Assembly (NCBI RefSeq): GCF_002770725.1
Contig: NZ_NQVN01000006.1
Span: forward strand, 153,284-217,283
Length of the DNA: 64,000 nt
Origin: Pleomorphomonas carboxyditropha
GTDB taxonomy: Bacteria; Pseudomonadota; Alphaproteobacteria; Rhizobiales; Pleomorphomonadaceae
Direction of reading: 5' to 3'
Shown: one piece after another, positions 28,991 to 36,856 of the stretch
Numbering within the stretch: the stretch's first letter is position 1
Layout: each line of letters starts with the position of its first letter
Program-made: the position numbers and the translations under genes
The notes under the pieces: generated by a model
The model's input: the letters and a program-made list of their open reading frames with translations, nothing else
What the model was told of the DNA's origin: nothing
Databases searched by the model: none

Positions 28991-29152
28991 TTCAGCACCC
29001 TCCAGGTGCATCCACCGCTGAAGTTTCAAAGACATGCTTCGCGGTTTTACGGGCGAAGCCATCCCGGACAAGCCACCCGGCGGCGAGGCCGAACTTCAGC
29101 TAAAGGTGGGCTTTCCTGTCATGGATTCGATCATATGCCCTGCCGAACTAAA

Positions 29153-29194
29153 TCGTTATGATCTTTCAGTCGATATAACCGTAAACTATATAAC
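29153..29194. promoter_or_regulatory. Repeated half-sites upstream of the chimeric regulator gene
   Basis: ATATAAC occurs at 29173-29179 and 29188-29194 (15-bp step), and TCGTTAT at 29153-29159 is inverted relative to ATAACGA ending the second copy. The AT-rich stretch lies between the CoA ligase stop and the regulator start. It may be an operator of the regulator or its promoter. Confidence 0.35.
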
Positions 29195-29223
29195 GATCTT
29201 GATTGTTGTTTTATTTCAGACAT

Positions 29224-30534
29224 TTAATCCTCCCCGCAGACCACCGTCACCCTGCGCTTGCGGCAGAGGGAAAACGGCGGGCCGGAAACCCGTTCGACGG
29301 CCAGGTCAATTCCCGCCGCTTGCAGCCACGGACCGACAATCGGGTGGCGAAGCAGCGCCGCCCGAACATCGACGATCGTGCGTGGGGCGGCCGCCATGAC
29401 GCCGACGGCAAGGCGGGCGCCTCGGCCGGTTCTCAGCTCGACCGAGAAGTCGATCACGCCATCGACCGCGAAGATCGCGTCGTCGATGATCGCCGCCGGC
29501 AGGCGCCCTCCCCCTCCGGCGACGATCGGCTCGCCGATCCGCCCGCCGAGGCGCAACCGGCGGAGTACCGAGCCGCAGCGGCACCGATCGTCGATGACGC
29601 AGCCGCGGTCGCCGGTGCGATAGCGGATGAGAGGCAGGCCGCGGCGGCGCAAGGTGGTGACGACGATCTCGCCCTCCTGGCCGGCCGGCAGCGCCCGCCC
29701 GCTGCTCCCGTCGACGACTTCGAGATACAGATCGGTTTCCCGGACATGCAGGCCGTCGTGCGCCTCGCAGGCGAGCGCGCCGCCATAGCCGGTCTCGGTC
29801 ATGCCCCAGTGTTCGAACGCTTCGGCGCCCCAGACGACGGCGAGCGCCGCCTTGAAGCTTGGCGAGACGCTGTCGGCGCTGACCAGCGCCGTCTCGATCC
29901 TGAGCGGCGGTCCGCCATCGGCCTCCATGCGCCGGGCGGCGGCGCCAAGCGTCACCGGCATGCCGGCGATCGCCGCCGGCCGCAGTTCGCGCAAGGCGTC
30001 GACCATCCTATCCAGCGAGCCGGCGACGGGCAGCGCCACCGGAAAGGCGCCGAGACGGGTCAATCCGCGCATCAGGAGATCGCCGACACTGTCCGGCCGC
30101 TGGGCGGGAAAGGCCACCGCCACCGAGCTGCCCGGACGCACGATGGTCGCCATGCCGTGCTCGAAATAGGCGACGGTCGCCTCGATGTCGGCTTCGGTGA
30201 AGAACAGGCGCTTCTGCCGGCCCAAGGTGCCCGACGTCGGGATGGTCACCAGTCGCACCGCGTCGCGCATCGGCAAGGCGATGAGCGACGGATCGCCGCG
30301 CACGAGGTCGTCGGCCGTCGTCAGCGGCAGTCGCGCGAGGTCGCGGAGATCGACAAGTTCGCAGGGTTCCGGCCAGCCGGTTCGCAGCCGATAGAAAGGG
30401 CTTTGGGAGCGCGCATAGGCGATCGTCTCGTTCAGGCAGCGAAGCTGATAGGCGTCGATGTCGTCGCGGGTCGGCAGGCGTGCGACGCCGATCGTCCGCC
30501 CCACCCAGGCATCGAGCGTTCCGGACCCGTTCAT
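29224..30534 (-). CDS. AMP-dependent CoA ligase (PaaK-like, DVU_1553-type)
   Basis: A 436-residue member of the phenylacetate-CoA ligase branch of adenylate-forming enzymes. The phosphate loop is TIPTSGTLGRQKRL, the A5 motif WGMTETGYGG, and the hinge region LPLIRYRTGDRG. A C-terminal CRCG pair is seen after it. Its ATG (30532-30534) overlaps the radical SAM stop as ATGA. The likely reaction is acid + ATP + CoA to acyl-CoA, which would suit the acid made by the aldehyde oxidoreductase; substrate unknown. Last gene of the maturation cluster. Confidence 0.87.
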   Translation of the reverse strand: MNGSGTLDAWVGRTIGVARLPTRDDIDAYQLRCLNETIAYARSQSPFYRLRTGWPEPCELVDLRDLARLPLTTADDLVRGDPSLIALPMRDAVRLVTIPTSGTLGRQKRLFFTEADIEATVAYFEHGMATIVRPGSSVAVAFPAQRPDSVGDLLMRGLTRLGAFPVALPVAGSLDRMVDALRELRPAAIAGMPVTLGAAARRMEADGGPPLRIETALVSADSVSPSFKAALAVVWGAEAFEHWGMTETGYGGALACEAHDGLHVRETDLYLEVVDGSSGRALPAGQEGEIVVTTLRRRGLPLIRYRTGDRGCVIDDRCRCGSVLRRLRLGGRIGEPIVAGGGGRLPAAIIDDAIFAVDGVIDFSVELRTGRGARLAVGVMAAAPRTIVDVRAALLRHPIVGPWLQAAGIDLAVERVSGPPFSLCRKRRVTVVCGED

Positions 30535-31925
30535 GCCGACGGCTCGCGGTAAAGCGACCGTCCCCCGAGGTCGGTCAGGTTGTAGGCGCAGAACGGAATG
30601 ACGCGACCGTCCGGCTTCGCCACGTGGATATGGCATTGGCGCAGGCGATCGAGGTCGAGCGTCCAGGCATCCTGGAAGGCCATGCCGGACAGCGACAGGC
30701 GCCGGCTCTGCCGCTCCAGAAAAGCGTCGAAGGCTTCGAGACCGGCGGCCGGGGTTTCCGCCTGCGGCATCGTCGTCCACTGTCCAGCAACATAGCGCTG
30801 GGCGCGCACCACCTCCGGCGAACGCCACGCCACGGCGCCGCAGCATTCCGTTCCGCTCGGCCCCTCTTCGCTGCCGGAACCGCAACAGCCGGCCGCCGGC
30901 TCCGGATCGGAGCGCAAACCACCGGAGCGATCGACGGCGAAGCGGCCACTGAACGAGCAGAAGGGATTTTCCGCCGAACCGGGGCGGAAGTCCTCGAGCC
31001 CGATGGCGCCGCCGCCATATTCGATCAGCGCCTGCATCACCTCCGGCAGGGTTATGCGGTCCTCGTCCCGCGGAGCGCCGGGATGCCGCCCGAAATAGGA
31101 CACCGGCTGGAAATGCACCGCCCGCACCGTCGGCATCTCGTCCCTGGCGAAATCGACGATGGCGCCGATCTCGCCCGTATTGACGCCGGGAACCAGCGTC
31201 GGCACCAGCACGACGCCGACACCGGCGGCCCGCGCGCCGGCGATGGCGAGGCGCTTCTCCGCAAGAAGGTTCCGGCCGCGCAGCTTTCGATAGACGGCAT
31301 CGCTGACGCCATCGAACTGCAGGAAGACGCAGTCGAGCCCGGCGTCGACGAGCGCGGCGAGATAGTCGGGCTCGCGGCCGATCCTGAGGCCGTTGGTGTT
31401 GATCTGGACGAAATCGAAGCCCTTGGCCCGCACCAGCGCGACGATCTCCGGCAAATCGTCGCGGACGGTCGGCTCGCCGCCCGACAACTGGATATGCACC
31501 TGGCCGCTGCCCGCCCTCAGCCTGTCGAGGGCGACAGCGATTTCGTCGATCGGCATGTCCGTGCCATGCCGGCCGGCCGAGGCGAAGCAAACCGGGCAGA
31601 CGAGGTCGCAACGCGACGTCACCTCGACCAGCACGCAGCAGCCTTGCTGGCGATGGTCGGCGCAGAGCCCGCAATCCCTCGGGCAGCCCTCGGCGATATC
31701 GGTGGCGACGCTGAACGGCCGCGACGTGGCGCGACGGCTGCGGGACCACATCTCGTAGCTGCGAAGGCCGCGCCAGATCGGCGTCACGACGCGGCCGTGC
31801 GCCGGGCAGGTCTTGTCGAGATAAACCGTGTCGCCGACCGCGAAGCGCTCGGCCGGAATGGTCCCGAGGCATTCGGGGCAGACGCTGCGGGTGCGTCCGA
31901 GGGACAGGCGGACGGGGCCGGTCAT
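30531..31925 (-). CDS. Radical SAM protein of the aldehyde oxidoreductase cluster (TrsS-like)
   Basis: A 464-residue protein. The SAM-binding [4Fe-4S] motif is CDLVCPVC in SRCDLVCPVCFA, preceded by a cysteine-rich N-terminus (CPECLGTIP and CPRDCGLC) and followed by LSGGEPTVRDDLPEI. A further cysteine group is near residue 355 (AGCCGSGS, then TECCG). I recall the name radical SAM (seleno)protein TrsS for relatives; here the codons are cysteine. Reaction unknown. It starts 2 bp after the nucleotidyltransferase stop and overlaps the ligase start. Confidence 0.88.
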   Translation of the reverse strand: MTGPVRLSLGRTRSVCPECLGTIPAERFAVGDTVYLDKTCPAHGRVVTPIWRGLRSYEMWSRSRRATSRPFSVATDIAEGCPRDCGLCADHRQQGCCVLVEVTSRCDLVCPVCFASAGRHGTDMPIDEIAVALDRLRAGSGQVHIQLSGGEPTVRDDLPEIVALVRAKGFDFVQINTNGLRIGREPDYLAALVDAGLDCVFLQFDGVSDAVYRKLRGRNLLAEKRLAIAGARAAGVGVVLVPTLVPGVNTGEIGAIVDFARDEMPTVRAVHFQPVSYFGRHPGAPRDEDRITLPEVMQALIEYGGGAIGLEDFRPGSAENPFCSFSGRFAVDRSGGLRSDPEPAAGCCGSGSEEGPSGTECCGAVAWRSPEVVRAQRYVAGQWTTMPQAETPAAGLEAFDAFLERQSRRLSLSGMAFQDAWTLDLDRLRQCHIHVAKPDGRVIPFCAYNLTDLGGRSLYREPSA

Positions 31926-31927
31926 CG

Positions 31928-33088
31928 TCAGTCCCCCACCGGTGCTACGGGACTGCCGGCGGCCGGCATGTGGCCGAGCGGTCCGATCACCGCCTCGACG
32001 GCGGCGAGCACGGCGGCGACGGCGGCCCGGCGGCGCAACGCCCCGGCCAGGGCGGCGGGATTGCCGGCAAATGCCGTCAAGGCCGGCGCGAAGCGCTCTT
32101 CAAGGCCGACGCGCCGTTCGCCCCTGATCAGCTTGTCGGCAAGAAACACCAGGTGGCGTTCGTCGATCGGCTGTCCCGGCTCGAACGCCATCTCCATGTG
32201 GGCGGCGACGATTTCGGCAGCATCGGCAAAGCCGAACCCGGCGACATGCCGGGCGCCCGCCGCCGCGTGGTCGGGCTCGCCCTTGGCGATGTCGTGAAGC
32301 AGCGCGCCGGCCCTGATGGCATCGACATCGATCGGCACCCCGTTGGCGACCAGCCGGCCGGCGATCTCGACGGCCAGCCGCGCCACGGCGGCGCAATGGC
32401 GGCGGGTCGGCTCCGGCGTGCCGGCGGCCTCCAGCATCGCCTCGCATTCCGCCAGGTCGGGGTGGCGGCGGTGCGGCAGCGATGCGGCAAGGCGGCGGTA
32501 GTCCTCGGAATAGTCCATGTCGCGCAACACGCCGCTGTCGATGACCGGGACGGATCGAGCGTCCTGCCGGTGCTGTCCGATAATGTCGCGCAGCGTCGCC
32601 TCGGGCGGCGCGGCGAGGATTTCGGCAAACAGGCGCCGGTGAATGAATGGCGGATGTCCGCACCGACCGCGAAAGGTCGGGCGGAGAACGGCCGCTTCCC
32701 CGTCCCCGGCGCTTGCGGCGATCCGGGCCAGGGTGGCGGCCCTGACGAGCGGCACGTCAACCGGCAGGATCATCGCTCCGCCGACCCTGTCGGGCAACGC
32801 GGCGATGCCGGCCTTGACGCTCGACATCATGCCGTCGGCGAAGGCGGCATTGACCACCGCCACCGCGCCGCGGGCCTCGACGGCCGGCACCATGCGCGCC
32901 GCCTCGTTGCCGACGACGACGTAGGTCTCCCCGATGGCGGCCTCGGCGATGGTCGACATCACGTGCCCGAGCACGGTGTCGTCGCCAAACGGCAGCAGCG
33001 GCTTGAACGCGCCCATGCGCGACGACCAGCCGGCCGCCAGCACCACGACGGCCATGTTCGGCGGCAGGGACTCGATCGGGTCGTTCAC
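31928..33088 (-). CDS. MobA-like nucleotidyltransferase fused to an HD domain (DVU_1551-type)
   Basis: A 386-residue two-domain protein. Residues about 12-200 are a MocA/MobA-type transferase (VLAAGWSSRMGAFKPLLPF, then PVDVPLV), the fold that joins CTP or GTP to molybdopterin. MOP enzymes carry the cytosine dinucleotide, so CTP transfer is the likely reaction. Residues about 235-350 are an HD phosphohydrolase domain with LLHDIAKGEPDH. The start is GTG at 33088, overlapping the previous stop as GTGA, with GGAGGAG ahead; an ATG 13 codons later would cut only a short lead. Confidence 0.88.
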   Translation of the reverse strand: MNDPIESLPPNMAVVVLAAGWSSRMGAFKPLLPFGDDTVLGHVMSTIAEAAIGETYVVVGNEAARMVPAVEARGAVAVVNAAFADGMMSSVKAGIAALPDRVGGAMILPVDVPLVRAATLARIAASAGDGEAAVLRPTFRGRCGHPPFIHRRLFAEILAAPPEATLRDIIGQHRQDARSVPVIDSGVLRDMDYSEDYRRLAASLPHRRHPDLAECEAMLEAAGTPEPTRRHCAAVARLAVEIAGRLVANGVPIDVDAIRAGALLHDIAKGEPDHAAAGARHVAGFGFADAAEIVAAHMEMAFEPGQPIDERHLVFLADKLIRGERRVGLEERFAPALTAFAGNPAALAGALRRRAAVAAVLAAVEAVIGPLGHMPAAGSPVAPVGD

Positions 33089-33540
33089 GGCTTCTCCTCC
33101 GGCGGCACCGCCGCAATATCGACGCCGTGATCGGCGAGCGTTTCCCTGATCTTGTCCCAGGCGGCGATGATCAGCGCCGGACAGCGTTGCCGTTTCAGCG
33201 TCTCGTCGAACTTCATGATCTCCGCGCAGTCGATGCCGCCATATTGGCCGGTGGCGGCGGCGTTGAACCAGCCGGCGAAATCGTCGAGCATGGCCCCCAG
33301 TTCGGGATGCTCGCGCTCGCCGTCGCCGCCCCGTCCGGCGTAATAGCCGATGACGCAACAGCCGGCCGACAGCGCGCCGCAATTGAAGCCCTGCCCCATG
33401 CCCAGGGCCAGGCCCGACATGGCCCGGACCAGGCCGGGATCGTCGCGCCCCTGCGCCTCGAGGGCAAGCCGCATCAGGATGTGGCTGCACTTGAAGTCGT
33501 CGAGCAGCAATTCGGCGACGCGGAAGGACTCCTCGCTCAT
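33085..33540 (-). CDS. C-GCAxxG-C-C family protein (DVU_1555-type)
   Basis: A 151-residue small cytosolic protein. The family core is FNCGALSAGCCVIG near residue 55, with further cysteines at Cys18 (DFKCSHILM), IDCAEIM and RQRCPALI, a spacing that suggests a metal or iron-sulfur site. The start overlaps the methyltransferase stop (33537-33540) and its stop overlaps the nucleotidyltransferase GTG start, so translation is coupled on both sides. The C-GCAxxG-C-C family has no settled function. Confidence 0.85.
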   Translation of the reverse strand: MSEESFRVAELLLDDFKCSHILMRLALEAQGRDDPGLVRAMSGLALGMGQGFNCGALSAGCCVIGYYAGRGGDGEREHPELGAMLDDFAGWFNAAATGQYGGIDCAEIMKFDETLKRQRCPALIIAAWDKIRETLADHGVDIAAVPPEEKP

Positions 33541-34211
33541 GGGTTCGCCCTCCCTGTCGGTGGCGCCGGTTCGGCGGATCGCGACGCAACGAACAGCCGA
33601 TAGCGCGGCCGGCCGGCCACTTGTGCGGCGCGGTCGCCCCACAACGCGTCGAGCGAACCGTAACGGAAGATGAAGCGCGCGACAAAGCCGGCGAACACGT
33701 CCGACCTGTCTTCGTCGTGGAGAATGACGAAACCGGCGGCCACGATGTCCTCGCGGAGATCGTCCCGCCCGTCGCGGCCCGGCCAGTCGACGTCGGCGAG
33801 CAGCAAGCGTCCATCCGGCCTCAGCACCCGGGCCCACTCGGCGAGCGCCGCGCGGCGATCCGGCATCAGCGACAGGCTGCATTCGGAGAGCACGGCGTCG
33901 AAGCCGGCATCGGCGAACGGCAGGCGGACGCCGTCGCCATGGAACAGCGCCGAGACGGCGCGCGAAGCGGCGATCGCCAACGCTCTCTCGTCGAGATCGA
34001 TGCCGATGCCGACAAAGCCGTGCCTTTCAAGCCAGACGAGGCTGTCGCCGGCGCCGCAGCCGACATCGAGCACCGAGGCGCCGAGGGGCAGGCCCGACCG
34101 CGCGAACAGCTCCCTGACGATCGCCCCGTCGCCGGGCCGCAGCCACTTACCGTCGGCGCCCTCGACGCAACCGCAGCCGAACAGACCCGGGAGGACGGAG
34201 GATTTCGCCAT
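33537..34211 (-). CDS. SAM-dependent methyltransferase (DVU_1556-type)
   Basis: A 224-residue class I methyltransferase. The SAM loop is SVLDVGCGAGDSLV, then GIGIDLDE (acidic ribose-binding end of strand 2) and LSECSLSLMPD. A cysteine pair, FGCGCVEG, near residue 13 comes before the SAM domain and is unusual for plain small-molecule methyltransferases. ATG at 34211 touches the stop of the redox protein (one-base overlap). Substrate unknown; its constant company with the radical SAM and C-GCAxxG proteins suggests a cofactor or peptide target. Confidence 0.88.
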   Translation of the reverse strand: MAKSSVLPGLFGCGCVEGADGKWLRPGDGAIVRELFARSGLPLGASVLDVGCGAGDSLVWLERHGFVGIGIDLDERALAIAASRAVSALFHGDGVRLPFADAGFDAVLSECSLSLMPDRRAALAEWARVLRPDGRLLLADVDWPGRDGRDDLREDIVAAGFVILHDEDRSDVFAGFVARFIFRYGSLDALWGDRAAQVAGRPRYRLFVASRSAEPAPPTGRANP

Positions 34212-34423
34212 CACTTGTCCTCCAGCGCCTGCTCGACCTTGAGCATGCGGCCGTAGGCGAGATCCTCGGAGACATAGACGAAGCCGCAAGACGGACAGCA
34301 AGGCAGCTCGACCGGGAAGGTCTGGCCGAGGTAGCTCGCCTCGACCTTGCGCATTTCCAGCGGCTTGTCGCAGCGGGCACAGATCAAATCGGGGACCGGG
34401 ATGCCACCGGAAACGCCGGTCAT
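34211..34423 (-). CDS. Small CxxC/CxxC redox protein (DVU_1557-type)
   Basis: A 70-residue cytosolic protein with two cysteine pairs, CARC (residues 15-18) and CPSC (about 43-46, preceded by another Cys), arranged like a zinc ribbon or rubredoxin-like site. The rest is PVELPCCPSCGFVYVSEDLA and a charged helix. It overlaps the previous gene stop by ATGA (34420-34423). Possibly an electron or metal carrier for the cluster; only the architecture can be stated. Confidence 0.82.
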   Translation of the reverse strand: MTGVSGGIPVPDLICARCDKPLEMRKVEASYLGQTFPVELPCCPSCGFVYVSEDLAYGRMLKVEQALEDK

Positions 34424-34689
34424 GGCTTCACCTCGACCTGCATGCGGTGGCCGTAGGCGCGATGAACGACAAAGCCGGCGTCGGTCGGCTGGTATTCGAC
34501 CCAGGTGGTAACCGTGCCGATGCGGCCGGAGGCGGTGAGATGGCCGCTCGCCCGGTCCTTCAGCGCGCGTCCGGTGCGCTCAGCCTCGGCGATCACCTCG
34601 GCGATATCGTCGATGAGCAGCAGCTTGCGCTCGATGTCGGCCCGGACGGCGTCGGTCATGACGAGTGGGATGGGAACGGGATCGCTCAT
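34420..34689 (-). other. Possible internal start for the 89-residue C-terminal domain
   Basis: Within the fusion gene, GGGGAG lies 5 bases ahead of an in-frame ATG at 34689 (MSDPVPIPLVMTD). The preceding residues RRRLLRDLWGES read like a natural CCG-protein end. The domain may be made both as part of the fusion and on its own. Confidence 0.4.
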
Positions 34690-36744
34690 GCTTTCTCCCC
34701 AGAGGTCGCGCAGCAGGCGCCGGCGCAGCCGTTGGCGATTGTCGCGGCGCCCGGAAAAGCCGGGATCGGGGCGTGCCGCCGGATCGTCGGCGTCGGGGAA
34801 GACCAGGTCAATGAGATGAAGGGCGCGCTTGCCGCGCCGGGCGAAATTGTCGCGGCACATGGCGCAATAGGCGAGATAATCGTCGTCGCTCTCCTCGATC
34901 CGCCGGTCGACGAAGGCGTTGCCGACCTCGGGATTGGCGAAGGAGGCAAGGCCGCCATAGCCGCAGCAGGTGGTCTTCTCGGCGCCGGTCAGTTCGCGGA
35001 CCTCGGCGCCCAGCGACGCGGCGATCGACCGCACCGCCGCCTGAACTGCATGGGCATGCCGGCCGGTGCAGGGATCGTGGATGGCGAGCGGTCCGGCGAC
35101 GGGTCTCGGCGCCACGACGTCCGGCAGGCCGACGGCGACAAGCTCCGTCCACAGCGAGGCGACGGGAATGTCCGGCAGGAATTCGCCGATCTGCTTCAGG
35201 CAGGTCGAGCAGGCGGTGACGACGCGCGGCCGCCCCTGCTCCTCCCAGACGGTGCGAAGGTGATCGAGCACCTCCCGGTGCAGCGCCAGGCGCCCCGACC
35301 AGTGCGCCGGCGCGCCGCAGCAGTCGAGCATGAAGCCGACCCCGCCGGGAAGACGCTCCGAGAGATGGCGGTAGACCGCCTCGACCTGGCGCGGCGCCGA
35401 GGCCGGCAACTGGCAGCCGGGAAAGAACAGCACGGCGCTCCGGTCGTGGCCCGGCTGGTGGCGGATGAAGGCCACCTCGTCCGAGCGGCTGAAGGCCATG
35501 TCGCGCAGCGCGAAATCGTGATGCGAGGCGGGCATATGGCCGCGCTCGACCATGCTCCGGCGGGCGTCGAGGCAGACCTCGCCCATGGCGAGATCGTTGG
35601 GGCAGAGCGTCTCGCACAGCCCGCACAGGGCGCAACTGTCGATCATCCGGTTGGACTTGCGATTGCCCATGATGATCGAGTCGTTGTTGTAGATCTCGCG
35701 CACCGCCCGCTTGGGATAGGTCTTGTAGTGGGCGAGATAGGGGCAGGCCTTGACGCATTCGAGGCAGTGGCAGGGGAAACAGCGCGCCGCCTCGGCGATT
35801 GCTTCGGCATGTCCATAGCCGGCGGCCGGATCGGCCGCCTCGACCGGCGGCATGGCGGCGTGGCTGCCGACCTCGACGTAGAGACAGCTCCCCGCCGCCT
35901 CGCCGCCCCGGCTGGCGGTGAGCGACGCCCCTTGCAGGAAGCGGTCGATCGAGCCGGCCGCCCGGCGGCCGTCCGCCGCCGAGCCGATCGCCGACCAGCC
36001 CTCCTCCGAGCCGTCGTGCAGGCCGCTGGCGAACACCTTGGGGTGCGAGGTGGCGCGCGTTTCGCGGTCGACCTCGATGCGGCCGCTGGCGTTGAGCCGG
36101 AGCGTGGCGGCGAAGGCACTCGCCGGTCCCGGTCCGGATGCCATCAGCACGGCGTCGTGGTCGGCGATCAGGGCGTCGAGCGACAGGGAAGCGTCGCCGC
36201 CGATCCGTTGCCGGCAACGGATGTCGACGCCGAGCTTTATGAGCGCGCCGACGTCCGCCTCGATCGCCGAGGGCGGCAATACCGCCGGCCGGTAGTCGCG
36301 GTGGAGGCGGTCGAGCGGCTGGGCGTCCGCCTCGAAGACGGTGACGGCGTGTCCCTTCATGACGAGGTCGAAGGCGGCGGTCAGCCCGGCGAGGCCGGCG
36401 CCGACGACGGCGACGGCCTTCGGCTTGCGCGCCCGCTGGGCGGAGCGGCGGACGGTCGGATAGGCTTCCTCGACCAGCGCCCGTTCGAGCGCGCCGATGC
36501 GGACGGCGCCGCCGGCCTCCGCCCGCCGGCAGACGGTCTCGCAAGGATGCTCGCAGATATGGGCGACGATCGCCGGGAAAGGCACGACGCGGGCATAGAG
36601 GGCGATGGCGCCGGTAAAATCGCCGGCGGCCATCTTCTCGGCCATGGCGCGCGCGTCGACATGCAGCGGACAGGCGGCGCTGCAGGCCGGCGGCTGCTCC
36701 TCGATGCACAATGCTTCCCAGGCCTTGACCTGATCGCCATCCAT
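34420..36744 (-). CDS. GltD-like flavoprotein fused to ferredoxin, CCG and extra C-terminal domains
   Basis: A 774-residue fusion. First comes a GltD-type cluster domain (PACSAACPLHVD, HICEHPCETVC), then an FAD/NAD fold (VGAGLAGLTAA), two ferredoxin motifs (CFPCHCLECVKACPY and CALCGLCETLCPN) and CCG/heterodisulfide-reductase-like cysteines (LDCCGAPAHW, CSTCLKQI, TTCCGYGG, CAMCRDNF). It should pass electrons between NAD(P)H and iron-sulfur partners, plausibly from the aldehyde oxidoreductase. The last 89 residues, from Met at 34689, form a separate domain preceded by an internal ribosome site. The start at 36744 has only a weak ribosome site. Confidence 0.88.
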   Translation of the reverse strand: MDGDQVKAWEALCIEEQPPACSAACPLHVDARAMAEKMAAGDFTGAIALYARVVPFPAIVAHICEHPCETVCRRAEAGGAVRIGALERALVEEAYPTVRRSAQRARKPKAVAVVGAGLAGLTAAFDLVMKGHAVTVFEADAQPLDRLHRDYRPAVLPPSAIEADVGALIKLGVDIRCRQRIGGDASLSLDALIADHDAVLMASGPGPASAFAATLRLNASGRIEVDRETRATSHPKVFASGLHDGSEEGWSAIGSAADGRRAAGSIDRFLQGASLTASRGGEAAGSCLYVEVGSHAAMPPVEAADPAAGYGHAEAIAEAARCFPCHCLECVKACPYLAHYKTYPKRAVREIYNNDSIIMGNRKSNRMIDSCALCGLCETLCPNDLAMGEVCLDARRSMVERGHMPASHHDFALRDMAFSRSDEVAFIRHQPGHDRSAVLFFPGCQLPASAPRQVEAVYRHLSERLPGGVGFMLDCCGAPAHWSGRLALHREVLDHLRTVWEEQGRPRVVTACSTCLKQIGEFLPDIPVASLWTELVAVGLPDVVAPRPVAGPLAIHDPCTGRHAHAVQAAVRSIAASLGAEVRELTGAEKTTCCGYGGLASFANPEVGNAFVDRRIEESDDDYLAYCAMCRDNFARRGKRALHLIDLVFPDADDPAARPDPGFSGRRDNRQRLRRRLLRDLWGESMSDPVPIPLVMTDAVRADIERKLLLIDDIAEVIAEAERTGRALKDRASGHLTASGRIGTVTTWVEYQPTDAGFVVHRAYGHRMQVEVKP

Positions 36745-36783
36745 GATGGTCTCGATGCGCCGTTCTCGTCTCGAATTGGCTAC

Positions 36784-36845
36784 GGGCGGCCCGGGAGAAG
36801 GACGGGCCGCCCGCATTTTCGGGGAGTGGGCGGGAGGGCTCCCCG
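36784..36845 (-). terminator. Two stem-loops between mop and the flavoprotein fusion gene
   Basis: Reading on the minus strand after the mop stop: CGGGGAG (arm 36839-36845) pairs with the arm at 36820-36826, then GGGCGGCCCG pairs with CGGGCCGCCC (36784-36793 with 36803-36812). No T run follows, so they probably protect mop mRNA and lower expression of the genes downstream. Confidence 0.55.
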
Positions 36846-36856
36846 GTTGTCGGACC

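Noticed and set aside
30531..31925. Selenocysteine codon in the radical SAM gene
   Set aside because: Some relatives are selenoproteins, but this frame has no in-frame TGA and the expected region uses cysteine codons.
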